A DNA stretch of 64,000 bases from Sphingopyxis bauzanensis. GTDB taxonomy: Bacteria; Pseudomonadota; Alphaproteobacteria; Sphingomonadales; Sphingomonadaceae. The notes under the pieces are model-generated. The model saw only the letters and a list, made by a program, of their open reading frames with translations. It was not told the DNA's origin and searched no databases. Positions 1 through 8,584 of the stretch are shown piece by piece. Numbering within the stretch: the stretch's first letter is position 1; each line of letters starts with the position of its first letter. Made by a program: the position numbers and the translations under genes. Where the stretch lies: contig NZ_NISK01000002.1 in the NCBI RefSeq assembly GCF_002205675.1, positions 767,076 through 831,075 of the forward strand, given 5' to 3'.

Positions 1-178
1 CGAGCCGCTCGGGCGTAGCGAGGACGCGCTTGCCCTTTTGGTATTTGAAGATCGTGTCCGACAGATGGTCGGTCTTTTCGAGCAGGACATGGCTGAGCCC
101 CAGCTGCGCCGCGCGCGATGCGGCGCTCAGCCCCGCCGGCCCCGACCCGATGATCGCAACCTTGACCGCCTCGCTCAT
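1..178 (-). CDS. FAD/NAD(P)-dependent oxidoreductase, N-terminal fragment (cut by window edge)
   Basis: Only about 59 N-terminal residues are inside the window; the gene runs off the left edge. The start ATG gives MSEAVKVAIIGSGPAGLSAA, a clean beta strand plus GxGxxG Rossmann fingerprint for an FAD or NAD(P) adenine dinucleotide. It is followed by a charged residue at the end of the second strand (LLEKTD), as in the thioredoxin-reductase and flavin monooxygenase superfamily. Substrate and exact family cannot be told from this piece. It is transcribed leftward and separated from bpt by about 220 bp in which I see no other gene. Confidence 0.75.
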   Translation of the reverse strand, partial: MSEAVKVAIIGSGPAGLSAASRAAQLGLSHVLLEKTDHLSDTIFKYQKGKRVLATPERL

Positions 179-397
179 GCGCGGGCGACCAAGCCGCGCC
201 CAAAACCGCAGTCGCAATCGATGGTCGTGATGCTAACAAACGCGCGCACGGGCATCCTACCCCCCTCTCGCCAGCCCCCCGGCGAATACATAACGGATGC
301 GACCCGGACTAATGTCCTGGACGCAAAGCTATGCCCTTGAAAGCGGGGAAAGGTCAACCGGTGGAGGCAAGAAACTGGCGGTTACGCGCCCGACGGG

Positions 398-1171
398 TCA
401 GGCGAGTTCGAACATCGTCGCAAGTCCGCTCTGCGCAGCGGGTTCGAACCGCGACCAGCCGTCGGGGCCGAGACGCTCGATCGGGCGGAAGCGCGCCTTA
501 TACGCCATCCGCGCCGACCCTTCGATCCAGTAGCCCAGGTACACATAGGCCAGCCCGGCGCGCGCGGCGCGCTGGACATGGTCGGCGATGATATAGGTGC
601 CGAGACCCTCGCGCAGGGGATGCGCGGCGTCGAAGAAGCTGTAGATCATCGACAGCCCGTCGCCCTGCCGGTCGGTCAGGCAGCAGCCGATCAGGCGGCC
701 CTTGCTGCCGTCGGTGGTCGGCTCGCGATATTCGATCATGTAGCTGTCGACCGGGGTCTGCTCGACCATGTCAGCGAAATCCTGCTCGTCCATATCGGCC
801 ATACCACCATTGGGATGGCGCGCGCCGAGATAGGAGCGCAGCAGGCTATATTGTTCTTCGGTCGCCCACGGCTTGCACGCGGTGGCGACCAGGTCGCTGT
901 TGCGGCGGATGGTGCGTTTCTGCGAACTGCTCGGGACAAATTCGCTCGCGCAGACGCGCACCGAAACACAGGCCGAACAATCGGCGCAACTCGGGCGATA
1001 GGCGACCGACTGGCTGCGCCGAAACCCGATGCGGCCCAGCGCGTCGTTCAGCTCGTTCGCTGTATTCCCGCTGAGTTCGGTGAACACCTTGCGCTCGGTC
1101 TTGCCTGCCAGATAGGGGCAAGGCGCCGGGCTGGTGACGAAAAAGCGCGGAAAACGGAACGGTGCGGACAC
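398..1171 (-). CDS. bpt: Aspartate/glutamate leucyltransferase (Bpt/Ate family)
   Basis: Aminoacyl-tRNA:protein transferase that adds leucine to N-terminal Asp or Glu, feeding substrates to the ClpS/ClpAP N-degron pathway in the cytoplasm. The 257-residue length is normal for the family. Near the N-terminus it has the conserved Cys-Pro-Tyr-Leu segment followed by ERKVFTEL, then the Cys-rich block [16 protein letters not shown] typical of ATE proteins. The C-terminal half contains the GNAT-like SMIYSFFD and [11 protein letters not shown] stretches. I chose the GTG at 1171 because the protein then begins [13 protein letters not shown], as in homologues; the frame stays open further upstream (to 1240) but that extension does not look conserved. 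Bpt rather than arginyl Ate is inferred from the alphaproteobacterial context. Confidence 0.9.
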   Translation of the reverse strand: MSAPFRFPRFFVTSPAPCPYLAGKTERKVFTELSGNTANELNDALGRIGFRRSQSVAYRPSCADCSACVSVRVCASEFVPSSSQKRTIRRNSDLVATACKPWATEEQYSLLRSYLGARHPNGGMADMDEQDFADMVEQTPVDSYMIEYREPTTDGSKGRLIGCCLTDRQGDGLSMIYSFFDAAHPLREGLGTYIIADHVQRAARAGLAYVYLGYWIEGSARMAYKARFRPIERLGPDGWSRFEPAAQSGLATMFELA

Positions 1172-1515
1172 GCGGTTTGGACCTCCAGATCGGCGATGCG
1201 GAATCCCCCCAACGCGGGTCCGACGCTCACCACCCACCAACTATGCCGCGCGGCGTCAATGGTGCAAAGTCTGTTTACCATTTTTAGTCGTGCCGTTCTG
1301 ACTCAGGTCGAAAATTATCTGAATCGCGCGGTAAGGATTGTGCCGTTTTGAATCGACTATGGTCTCAATGATCCTCCCTGTGGCGAAGCCATGGGGAGGT
1401 GGCATCGGCGAAGCCGCTGACGGAGGGGCGATAGCGCAACTGGTGCGGCCCCTCCACCACTTGCTTCGCAAGCGGTACTCCTCCCCATCGCTGCGCGACA
1501 GCGAGGAATCTCCAG
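1172..1515. repeat. Intergenic region with a sphingomonad dispersed hairpin repeat (1369-1512)
   Basis: There is no gene here. From about 1369 to 1512 lies a GC-rich patchwork of inverted repeats (for example CTTGC TTCG CAAG near 1464-1476, and CCTCC/GGAGG arms). Its layout matches the short palindromic elements scattered through sphingomonad genomes. It sits directly downstream of pyk (stop at 1516, minus strand) and may act as its transcription end. The remaining 1241-1368 carries two near-identical 11-mers, TGCCGTTCTGA at 1291 and TGCCGTTTTGA at 1341, 50 bp apart, whose role I cannot tell. Confidence 0.55.
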
Positions 1516-2970
1516 TCAGCTATACCCGCGCAGCTCGTCGCCGGTCAGCGTCGCGACGTGCAGGACGTTAGTCGAACCCGGGGTGCCGAACGGCACCCCC
1601 GCCATCATCACCAGCTTGGCGCCCGCCTTGCCAATGCCGTGGCGCAGCGCCATGCGCTTGCCCTTGGCGATCATCTCTTCAAAACTGCCGATGTCCTTCG
1701 TCGGCACCGCATGCGCGCCCCACAATAGCCCAAGCCGCCGCGCGGCTTCCTTTTTCGGCGTCAGCACCAGCAAAGGTGCGTTAGGCCGCTCACGCGCGAC
1801 ACGACGCGCGGTCGATCCCGATGCGGTGAAACAGATGATCGCGTCGGCGGCGATCGTCGCGATAATGCTGCCCGCCGCTTCGGCCAGCGCGTCGGCGGTG
1901 GTCGCGTCGGGCAGCGTTTCGGTAAAGTGCAGGCGGCGGAAATAATCGGGGTCGCTTTCGACCGAGCGCGCGATGCTGTCCATCATCGTCACTGCCTCAA
2001 TCGGCCAGGCGCCCGCGGCAGTCTCGGCCGACAGCATGATCGCATCGGCGCCGTCGTAGATCGCGGTGGCGACATCGCTCACTTCTGCGCGCGTCGGCGA
2101 GGGCGAGACGATCATCGATTCGAGCATCTGGGTCGCGACGACCACCGGCTTGCCCATCCGCCGCGCGGTGGCGACGATGCGTTTCTGCAGCGGCGGCACC
2201 GCCTCGGGCGGCAATTCAACTCCCAGGTCGCCGCGCGCGACCATCGCGGCGTCGGCGAGCTCGAGAATTTCCTCGATCCGCTGCACCCCCGATGGCTTTT
2301 CGAATTTGACCAGCAGCGCCGCCTTGCCGCCGATCAGCGTGCGCGCCTCGGCGACGTCCTCGGGCCGCTGGACGAACGACAGCGCAATCCAGTCGACATG
2401 CTGTTCGAGCGCGAAGGTCAGGTCCTTGCGGTCCTTTTCGGTGAGCGCCGCGAGCGGCACGACGACATCGGGAACATTGACCCCCTTGCGATCCGAAATC
2501 TTGCCGCCGACCTCGACCACCGTGTCGATCCGCGTTGGCGACACTGCCTGGACGCGCAGCACCAGCTTGCCGTCGTCGATCAGCAGGCGGGTGCCTGCTT
2601 CAAGCGCCGCGAACAATTCAGGGTGCGGCAGGTGAACCCGCGTCGCGTCGCCTGGTGCCGTGTCGGCATCGAGCGCAAAGGTCGCGCCCTTGATCAGCTC
2701 GACTGGCCCATCGGCAAACGTCCCGACGCGCAGCTTCGGCCCCTGCAAGTCGACCAGGATCGTCGTCGGGCGCCCAGTTTCCTTCTCCAGCGCGCGGATC
2801 GCGGCGATCACCTTGGCGTGCCCGGCGTGATCGCCATGGCTCATATTAACGCGAAAGGCGTCGGCGCCGGCGCGGTGGAGTGCCGCGATCATCTCGGGAT
2901 TGGCGCTCGCAGGACCAAGCGTCGCCAGGATGCGCACCTTGCGCTGGCGGGGGGTAAAACTCTGGACCAC
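1516..2970 (-). CDS. pyk: Pyruvate kinase
   Basis: Cytoplasmic glycolytic enzyme converting phosphoenolpyruvate and ADP to pyruvate and ATP. Its 484 residues are a full-length bacterial PK. Visible landmarks are RKVRILATLGPAS at the N-terminus, FRVNMSHGDHAGH (substrate and K+ site), DLQGPKLRVG, the B-domain around residues 75-160, VKFEKPSG, the family signature MVARGDLGVELP, and the C-terminal allosteric domain starting near FTASGSTARRVARERP. The start codon is GTG with GGAG six bases upstream. It is divergent from the DUF1244 gene and followed by the hairpin repeat that ends at about 1512. Confidence 0.96.
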   Translation of the reverse strand: MVQSFTPRQRKVRILATLGPASANPEMIAALHRAGADAFRVNMSHGDHAGHAKVIAAIRALEKETGRPTTILVDLQGPKLRVGTFADGPVELIKGATFALDADTAPGDATRVHLPHPELFAALEAGTRLLIDDGKLVLRVQAVSPTRIDTVVEVGGKISDRKGVNVPDVVVPLAALTEKDRKDLTFALEQHVDWIALSFVQRPEDVAEARTLIGGKAALLVKFEKPSGVQRIEEILELADAAMVARGDLGVELPPEAVPPLQKRIVATARRMGKPVVVATQMLESMIVSPSPTRAEVSDVATAIYDGADAIMLSAETAAGAWPIEAVTMMDSIARSVESDPDYFRRLHFTETLPDATTADALAEAAGSIIATIAADAIICFTASGSTARRVARERPNAPLLVLTPKKEAARRLGLLWGAHAVPTKDIGSFEEMIAKGKRMALRHGIGKAGAKLVMMAGVPFGTPGSTNVLHVATLTGDELRGYS

Positions 2971-3076
2971 AAATGCTCCGAACCGATAAAAAGCTGGGGC
3001 CGCTTGCGTAGGCGCGTTGCCCCCGGCAAGGCAAGCTGCGTATAGCTATTCATGCCATCACCAGAGGAAATCCGCC

Positions 3077-3403
3077 ATGTCCTGCAGCGACGATCAGGCC
3101 ACTCCGAACGACGCACTCGATGCCCTTGACGACGCGGCCGCCGCCGCCGCCTTTCGCCGCCTCGTCCGGCTGCTCCAGCATCGCAGCGACGCCGCGAATA
3201 TCGACCTGATGGGGCTTGCCGGTTTCTGCCGCAACTGCCTGGGCGACTGGATCGCGGAAGCGGGCGGCATGGACAAGGAAACCGGCCGGACGATCGTCCA
3301 CGGCATGCCCACCGCAGACTGGAAAGCCCTGCATCACACCGCCGCGACTCCCGAACAGCTCGCGCGGATGGAAGCGAGCATGGCGAAGAACCCGCATCAC
3401 TGA
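3077..3403 (+). CDS. DUF1244 family protein
   Basis: Small cytoplasmic protein of 108 residues. The stretch FRRLVRLLQHRSDAANIDLM followed by GLAGFCRNCLGDWI is the hallmark of DUF1244, an alphaproteobacterial and gammaproteobacterial family of unknown function, with its conserved FCRNCL Cys pair and the GRTIVHGMP motif after it. I chose the ATG at 3077 because AGAGGAAA lies 7-14 bases upstream and family members start close to this point; the upstream in-frame ATG at 3017 lies in the promoter region. It is divergent from pyk and apparently monocistronic. Confidence 0.88.
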   Translation: MSCSDDQATPNDALDALDDAAAAAAFRRLVRLLQHRSDAANIDLMGLAGFCRNCLGDWIAEAGGMDKETGRTIVHGMPTADWKALHHTAATPEQLARMEASMAKNPHH

Positions 3404-3480
3404 TCTTGCTCAGACCGCGCTTTGCGGACATGAGGTTGTGAACCGCCGCTGAGGTACGGAAAAATGGGGAGGATTGGGCG

Positions 3481-4803
3481 ATGCGCATGACATTGACGGG
3501 AGCGATGCTGGGCGTCTCACTCGTGGCCAGCAGCCCGCTCGCCGCACAACCATCCGCCACCACCTATATCCATGCCGGGCGTGTGCTCGACCAGCCGGGC
3601 CGCGAACCGCGAGGGCAATCGACGATCATCGTCCGCGACGGCAAGATTGCCGAAGTGCGCGACGGCTTCGCCACGCCCGAAGACGGCGCAATGGTCGTCG
3701 ACTTGAAAAACGCCTTTGTCCTACCCGGCCTGATCGACATGCACGTCCATATCTCCAGCGACGACAATCTGCTGCGCAGCCGCCTCGAAAGCTCGGGGCG
3801 CGACGTCGAAGATGTGTTCGTCATTGCCCAAGGGAACGCGCGCCGCACCCTCGAAGCGGGCTTTACGACCGTGCGCGACCTGGGCGGCGATGGCCGGACC
3901 ACGACGACGCTGCGCGATGCGATCAACAATGGTGTGATCGTCGGCCCCACCGTCATCCCCGCGGGAACGATGATTTCGGTGACCGGCGGCCATGGCGGAG
4001 TCAACGGCCTCAACCGCACCCTGACCCATGCGGTCGCGGCCGAGCGCACCAACATCTGCGACGGGCCGGATGGCTGCGCCAGCGCGGTCCGCGCACAGAT
4101 CTCCCTGGGTGCAGAGGTCATCAAGTTTGCCGCGACTGGCGGGGTGCGCTCCAATGTCGCGGGCGGGCTGGGCAAGCAGATGTCCGATGCCGAGATGAAA
4201 TCGGTCGTCGACACCGCGCACAGCTTCGGCCGCAAGGTCACCGCCCATGCACATGGCAAGGAGGGCATCGACGCCGCGCTGCGCGCCGGGGTCGATTCGA
4301 TCGAACATGGCAGCTTCATCGATGATGAGACCGTCAAGCTGTTCAAGGCGTCGAACGCGGCGCTGGTGCCAACCGCGGTCGCACCGATCGCCGCGCTCGC
4401 GCAGGCGCGCCGCGGCGAAGCGCCGGGTCCGCAGCTGGCCAAGGCCGAGGAAGCGGCGGCATCGCACGCCGCAAGCGTGGCGCGGGCGATCAAGGGCAAT
4501 GTTCGCATCCTGTTCGGCACCGACTCCGGCGTTGCGCCGCACGGCGACAACGCCAAGGAATTTGCGCTGATGGTCAAGGCCGGGATGACTCCGGAGCAAG
4601 CGATCAAGGCTGCGACCAGCGACAATGCGGCCGAACTCGACAGGCCAATCGGGGCGATCCTGCCGGGGCGCGAGGCCGACATCATTGCCGTTGGCGGCGA
4701 CCCGCTGGCCGACGTCACCGCGCTCGAAAAGGTCGACTTTGTCATGCGGCGCGGCGTCGTCCACAAACTGGACGGCAAGCGCCAGGCCTTTCCGCCCGAG
4801 TGA
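3481..4803 (+). CDS. Secreted metal-dependent amidohydrolase (imidazolonepropionase/prolidase-like)
   Basis: This 440-residue protein has an N-terminal signal peptide (about residues 1-22, ending SSPLAAQP). It is a TIM-barrel amidohydrolase with the first metal motif DMHVH after VLPGLI. The conserved KVTAHAHG and SIEHGSFID segments supply further His ligands, the late Asp lies in FGTDSGVAPHG, and the PGREADIIAV signature precedes the closing beta-sandwich. Relatives are annotated as Xaa-Pro dipeptidases or imidazolonepropionase-like hydrolases, and the export signal suggests periplasmic cleavage of a peptide or amide. The substrate is unknown. It appears monocistronic; AGGATTGGGCG precedes the ATG. 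Confidence 0.88.
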   Translation: MRMTLTGAMLGVSLVASSPLAAQPSATTYIHAGRVLDQPGREPRGQSTIIVRDGKIAEVRDGFATPEDGAMVVDLKNAFVLPGLIDMHVHISSDDNLLRSRLESSGRDVEDVFVIAQGNARRTLEAGFTTVRDLGGDGRTTTTLRDAINNGVIVGPTVIPAGTMISVTGGHGGVNGLNRTLTHAVAAERTNICDGPDGCASAVRAQISLGAEVIKFAATGGVRSNVAGGLGKQMSDAEMKSVVDTAHSFGRKVTAHAHGKEGIDAALRAGVDSIEHGSFIDDETVKLFKASNAALVPTAVAPIAALAQARRGEAPGPQLAKAEEAAASHAASVARAIKGNVRILFGTDSGVAPHGDNAKEFALMVKAGMTPEQAIKAATSDNAAELDRPIGAILPGREADIIAVGGDPLADVTALEKVDFVMRRGVVHKLDGKRQAFPPE

Positions 4804-4904
4804 CGCGCCGCCACCAAGAAAGCATGGCCAAAATTCCTCCGGGGCTTTAGGGACGCGCCAACCGCGATTCTCGCGCCGCATCATCCCAATCACCGGAGCA
4901 TAAA

Positions 4905-5147
4905 ATGAGCGAAGCCACCGTATCCGACGAACAACTGCGCCTTTTCATCGAGCGCATCGAACGGATGGAAGAAGAGAAAAAGGGCGTCGCCGACGACATT
5001 CGCGACACCTATAACGAAGCAAAATCGCAGGGTTACGACCCGAAAATCATGCGCCAGATCGTTCGCCTGCGCAAATTGCCGGTCAACGACCGCAAGGAAA
5101 TGGAAGCGATCCTCGACGTCTATAAATCAGCGCTCGGTATCGACTGA
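4905..5147 (+). CDS. gapR: GapR family nucleoid-associated protein (DUF2312)
   Basis: This 80-residue protein begins [20 protein letters not shown] and continues with the helical [20 protein letters not shown] and the basic [10 protein letters not shown]. That is the standard layout of DUF2312/GapR, an essential alphaproteobacterial protein that clamps overtwisted DNA ahead of replication and transcription. CGGAG sits a few bases upstream of the ATG. It is followed 32 bp later by the YbjQ gene and may be co-transcribed with it. Confidence 0.92.
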   Translation: MSEATVSDEQLRLFIERIERMEEEKKGVADDIRDTYNEAKSQGYDPKIMRQIVRLRKLPVNDRKEMEAILDVYKSALGID

Positions 5148-5179
5148 GTCCCTACAACGATCAGCACAGGAGAGTGACG

Positions 5180-5497
5180 ATGTTCAGCACCACGACCAAT
5201 ATTGTCGAAGGCCGTCCGGTTCGGGAATATCTGGGCATCGTCACCGGCGAAGTGATCGTCGGCGCGAACCTGTTCCGCGACCTGTTCGCGTCGATCACCG
5301 ATATCGTCGGCGGCCGCTCGGGCAAATATGAGGATGTCCTCGCCCGCGCCCGCAAGGAAGCAATCAGCGAAATGGAAGCCGAAGCGGCGCGCCTTGGCGG
5401 CAACGCCGTGGTCGGCGTCGATCTCGACTATGAAGTGCTCGGCCAGAACGGATCGATGCTGATGGTCAGCGCGTCGGGAACCGCCGTCGTCATCTGA
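5180..5497 (+). CDS. YbjQ/UPF0145 family protein
   Basis: This 105-residue protein shows the YbjQ pattern: [20 protein letters not shown], then [31 protein letters not shown], and a C-terminal [16 protein letters not shown]. The family forms small pentamers annotated as 'heavy metal-binding', with no firm function. The ATG at 5180 is preferred over the in-frame GTG at 5174 because AGGAGA ends six bases before it. It directly follows gapR. Confidence 0.88.
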   Translation: MFSTTTNIVEGRPVREYLGIVTGEVIVGANLFRDLFASITDIVGGRSGKYEDVLARARKEAISEMEAEAARLGGNAVVGVDLDYEVLGQNGSMLMVSASGTAVVI

Positions 5498-5566
5498 CGC
5501 GGTTGTCTCTTGGAGGCGCCCGCGGTAGGGCGGCGCCAGCTTATACATTGACCGATGGAGGGTGGC

Positions 5567-6313
5567 TTGGCCGGCCATAGTAAATTCAAGAACATCATGC
5601 ACCGCAAGGGTGCGCAGGACAAAAAGCGCAGCACGTTGTTTTCCAAGCTCGCGCGCGAAGTCACCGTGGCGGCGAAAATGGGCCTGCCCGATCCCGACGC
5701 GAACGCGCGCCTGCGCGCCGCGGTCAACGCCGCCAAGGCGCAGTCGATGCCCAAGGACAATATCCAGCGCGCAATCGACAAGGCGAGCGGCGGGGACGGC
5801 GATAATTACGAAGAAATCCGCTACGAAGGCTATGGCCCCGGCGGCGTGTCGCTGATCGTCGAGGCGCTGACCGACAACCGCAACCGCACCGCCACCAACG
5901 TCCGCACCGCCTTTGCCAAGAACGGCGGCAACCTCGGCACATCGGGCAGCGTCGCGCATGGCTTCGATCGCCTGGGACTGATCAGCTATCCCGCCAAGGC
6001 GGGCGACGCCGACACGGTGTTCGAAGCGGCGCTCGACGCGGGCGCGAGCGACGTCGAATCGTCCGAGGACGGCCACGACATCTGGACCGAAATCGACGGC
6101 CTGCACGAGGTCGCCAAAGCATTGGAAGCCAAGCTGGGCGAAGCCGAAGGTGTGAAGCTGGCATGGCGCCCGACGCTGAAAAGCGAAATCACCGACGAAG
6201 CGACTGCGCAGACGCTGTTCAAGCTGATCGATACGCTCGACGACGACGACGATGTGCAGACCGTGTGGGGCAATTACGAAATCCCCGACGCGGTGATGGA
6301 AAAGCTTGGCTAG
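5567..6313 (+). CDS. yebC: YebC/PmpR family DNA-binding regulator / translation factor
   Basis: This is a 248-residue member of the YebC/TACO1 family, whose members act as transcriptional regulators and, as more recently proposed, help ribosomes on proline-rich sequences. The family nearly always begins [20 protein letters not shown], and that reading requires the TTG at 5567. The only nearby ATG (5555) lies inside the GGAGG ribosome-binding site that precedes the TTG by five bases. Conserved blocks follow, including [35 protein letters not shown] and [18 protein letters not shown]. It lies upstream of ruvC, an association seen in many bacteria. Confidence 0.93.
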   Translation: MAGHSKFKNIMHRKGAQDKKRSTLFSKLAREVTVAAKMGLPDPDANARLRAAVNAAKAQSMPKDNIQRAIDKASGGDGDNYEEIRYEGYGPGGVSLIVEALTDNRNRTATNVRTAFAKNGGNLGTSGSVAHGFDRLGLISYPAKAGDADTVFEAALDAGASDVESSEDGHDIWTEIDGLHEVAKALEAKLGEAEGVKLAWRPTLKSEITDEATAQTLFKLIDTLDDDDDVQTVWGNYEIPDAVMEKLG

Positions 6314-6322
6314 GCGTAAAAG

Positions 6323-6407
6323 CCCGTTCGCATTGAGCGAAGTCGAGATGCCCATGGGTCGTGCTTGCCTTCGGGGTATCTCGACTACGCCCGACACGAA
6401 CGGGAAC
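6323..6407. repeat. Imperfect palindromic dispersed repeat between yebC and ruvC
   Basis: The left arm starts CCCGTTCGCATTGAGCGAAG followed by TCGAGATGCCC. The right arm mirrors it as GGGTATCTCGACTACGCCCG followed by ACACGAACGGG. The arms pair around a loop near 6357-6375. This is the same family as the element at 19710-19799 (shared CCCGTTCG end and TGAGC..GTCGA core). It lies in the 5' leader of ruvC and ends three bases before its ATG, so it could form an mRNA hairpin over the ribosome-binding site. Confidence 0.7.
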
Positions 6408-6409
6408 TC

Positions 6410-6880
6410 ATGATCATCCTCGGCCTCGACCCCTCGCTCAGTTGCACCGGCTGGGGCATCGTCCGCGTCGAAGGGAGCCGGATCAGCCACATCGCCAACG
6501 GCCAGATCAAGACCGACGCCAAAGCCGCCCTGCCCGACCGCCTCGCGCATCTCGACACCGTGCTGGCGGCGGTGATCGCTGATCATGCGCCGCAATGCGC
6601 CGCGGTCGAAGAAGTGTTCCTCAACGACAATCCCCAATCGACGCTGAAGCTCGCGCACGCGCGCGGCGTCGTCCTCCTCGGCTGCGCCCGCGCAGGACTG
6701 CCAGTGGGCGAATATGCCCCGCGGCTGGTCAAAAAGGCGATCGTCGGCACCGGCACCGCAGCGAAGGAACAGGTGCAGGCCATGCTGCGCGTGCTGCTGC
6801 CCGGCGCGAAGGTTGTTGGGCCGGATGCGGCGGATGCCCTAGCGGTAGCGATCTGCCACGCGAACCACCGCCCGCGCTGA
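6410..6880 (+). CDS. ruvC: Holliday junction resolvase RuvC
   Basis: Crossover junction endodeoxyribonuclease of 156 residues that cleaves Holliday junctions with RuvAB. The acidic catalytic residues are visible: the first Asp in [16 protein letters not shown], Glu in [10 protein letters not shown], and the C-terminal Asp pair in [16 protein letters not shown] chose the ATG at 6410 because it gives this canonical N-terminus; reading further upstream runs into a dispersed repeat. ruvC here is separated from ruvA by the oppositely oriented DUF305 gene. Confidence 0.95.
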   Translation: MIILGLDPSLSCTGWGIVRVEGSRISHIANGQIKTDAKAALPDRLAHLDTVLAAVIADHAPQCAAVEEVFLNDNPQSTLKLAHARGVVLLGCARAGLPVGEYAPRLVKKAIVGTGTAAKEQVQAMLRVLLPGAKVVGPDAADALAVAICHANHRPR

Positions 6881-6923
6881 GACAGACCCAGAAAAAGGAG
6901 GGGCGCGACCTCCCAATTTTGCA

Positions 6924-6949
6924 GTCACCCCGGCGCAGCCGGGGGTGAC
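6924..6949. terminator. Strong hairpin between convergent ruvC and DUF305 genes
   Basis: GTCACCCCGGC and GCCGGGGGTGAC pair as an 11-bp stem (one bulged G) around a three-base loop. It lies 43 bp after the ruvC stop and just beyond the DUF305 stop on the other strand. It could serve as a bidirectional transcription end, but there is only a short A/T run (AATTTT) on the left side, so termination is inferred. Similar hairpins also occur as dispersed repeats in sphingomonads. Confidence 0.5.
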
Positions 6950-6951
6950 GG

Positions 6952-7446
6952 TCACGGAGCGACCGCGACCGGCGGCAGGTCGGCTGCGTCGCCGGGGATT
7001 GGGTGCGCCTCGATGTCGGCGATCAGCCGCTTCATCTCGTCGATCTCGCGCACCTGTGTCTTGATGATCTGGTCGGCCAGTTCGCGCACGCGCACGTCGC
7101 GGATGTGCGCGCGGCTGCTGGTCAGGATAGCGATCGAATGGTGCGGAATCATCGCCTCCATATAGGCGACGTCGCCGACGGTCGCCTGGCTGCGCACCAG
7201 CCCGAGCGAACCCGCCCCAACGATCAGCGCCCCCGCGACAATCGCGATCTTTACGCGGCGGCCGTCGTACATGCTCCACATGAACCCGAGCATGATCACT
7301 GCCATCGTCGCCCCCATGAGCAGCGCCATCCAGGTCCGCGTCTGGCTGTAGATTTGATGATCGAGCGCATAGCTGTTGAGGTACATGAGGATGAACATCG
7401 CTAGCGTCGAAGTCGCAATCATCGCGGCAAAGCGTCGATAACTCAT
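6952..7446 (-). CDS. DUF305 membrane protein
   Basis: This 164-residue protein has three predicted membrane segments (about residues 7-27, 37-57 and 64-84). A four-helix-type DUF305 domain follows, with the signature YMEAMIPHHSIAIL, where paired His and Met residues are typical of copper- or metal-associated DUF305 proteins. DUF305 is often found next to metal-resistance genes, but no such neighbour is present here. The ATG at 7446 has GGAAAGGAAA just upstream. It is convergent with ruvC and divergent from ruvA. Confidence 0.82.
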   Translation of the reverse strand: MSYRRFAAMIATSTLAMFILMYLNSYALDHQIYSQTRTWMALLMGATMAVIMLGFMWSMYDGRRVKIAIVAGALIVGAGSLGLVRSQATVGDVAYMEAMIPHHSIAILTSSRAHIRDVRVRELADQIIKTQVREIDEMKRLIADIEAHPIPGDAADLPPVAVAP

Positions 7447-7574
7447 GGGATTTCCTTTCCGTCTGCGTCCGTTCAAACCCGTAAGACGGGCGAAAGGTTC
7501 GCCGAAAGGTCGCGCGTCCTTCAAGCTGGCCAAATCTGTTCCCTTTTCATTCCCGCCACGCTACGCACAGGGCC

Positions 7575-8177
7575 ATGATCGCGAAACTCACCGGACGGCT
7601 GGACTCCAGCGGCGCAGGCCATGCCGTGATCGACGTCGGCGGCGTTGGTTATCTGGTCGAGGCATCGGCGCGCACCCTCGACGCGCTCGGCGCTACCGGC
7701 GGCGAGGTCACCATCCACACCGAAATGCTGGTCGGCGAGGATTTCCTTCGACTGCTCGGCTTTGCCAAGGCCGAGGAACGCGACTGGTTCCGCCTGCTTA
7801 CCAGCGTTCAGGGCGTCGGTGCCAAGGTCGCGCTCGCGATCCTCTCGGCGCTCGAAATCACCGACTTGCAGCGCGCGCTCGCGAGCGGCGACAGCGCCAT
7901 GATCGCGCGCGCCAACGGCGTCGGGCCGAAACTGGCACAGCGGATCACGCACGAACTGAAGGACAAGGCCGGCGCGCTGGGAGGAATATCGGGCAGCGGC
8001 GCGTCCCACATATCCGCCACTCCCGGCCCCCTCGCCGACGCGGTCACCGCGCTCACCGGCCTCGGCTTCAAACCCGGCGAAGCGAGCGCCGCGGTTGCGG
8101 CGGCGAGCGAGGAATTGGGTGTGGATGTCGGTCTTGATGCGCTGGTCCGCGTGGCGCTCAAGAAGGCGGCAAAGTGA
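7575..8177 (+). CDS. ruvA: Holliday junction branch migration protein RuvA
   Basis: DNA-binding subunit of the RuvAB branch-migration motor, 200 residues. It starts [20 protein letters not shown], shows the two helix-hairpin-helix motifs ([17 protein letters not shown] and [18 protein letters not shown]), and has the small C-terminal domain III ([19 protein letters not shown]) that contacts RuvB. Its stop overlaps the GTG start of the next gene by four bases, so the ruvA-GFA-HAD-ruvB block is very likely one transcript. Confidence 0.96.
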   Translation: MIAKLTGRLDSSGAGHAVIDVGGVGYLVEASARTLDALGATGGEVTIHTEMLVGEDFLRLLGFAKAEERDWFRLLTSVQGVGAKVALAILSALEITDLQRALASGDSAMIARANGVGPKLAQRITHELKDKAGALGGISGSGASHISATPGPLADAVTALTGLGFKPGEASAAVAAASEELGVDVGLDALVRVALKKAAK

Positions 8178-8584
8178 CCGACCGCGTCCGCAACGCCTTC
8201 TGCCGTTGCGGCCAGATCCGCATCGCCTGTACCGGCGAACCCATTCGCGTGTCGGTCTGCCATTGCCGCGAGTGCAAGGCGCGGAGCGGCAGTGCCTTTG
8301 CCGCGCAGGTCCGCTTTCCCGCCGGGCAGGTCCGGATCGAGGGCGAGGCCAATGCGCGGGTGTGGCAATATACCGGCGACAGCGGCAACACCGCCGACTT
8401 CTTCTTTTGCGGCACCTGCGGTTCGGGCGTCTGGTACCGGGCGCGCCCCTATCATGACGCCTATGCGATACCCCTCGGAAATTTCGAACCTGGCCACGGC
8501 GTCGTCCCCGACTATTCGGTGTACGAGGACCGCATGGAGCCTTGGGTTTCGATCACCGGCGATGCAATAGAGCATCATGACTGA
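8174..8584 (+). CDS. GFA/CENP-V family zinc protein
   Basis: This 136-residue protein is of the glutathione-dependent formaldehyde-activating (GFA)/Mss4-like fold. Its Cys ligands are in the usual order: [24 protein letters not shown], and [15 protein letters not shown]. The fold binds structural zinc; GFA activity itself has been disputed for the family, so the function is open. It begins with a GTG that overlaps the ruvA stop and overlaps the HAD gene at its end by eight bases, so it is translationally linked to both. Confidence 0.85.
   Translation: MTDRVRNAFCRCGQIRIACTGEPIRVSVCHCRECKARSGSAFAAQVRFPAGQVRIEGEANARVWQYTGDSGNTADFFFCGTCGSGVWYRARPYHDAYAIPLGNFEPGHGVVPDYSVYEDRMEPWVSITGDAIEHHD

Noticed and set aside
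1927..3045. 372-codon open frame on the plus strand across pyk
   Set aside because: Antisense shadow of pyruvate kinase in GC-rich DNA; Arg/Asp/His-rich, no domain, no ribosome site.
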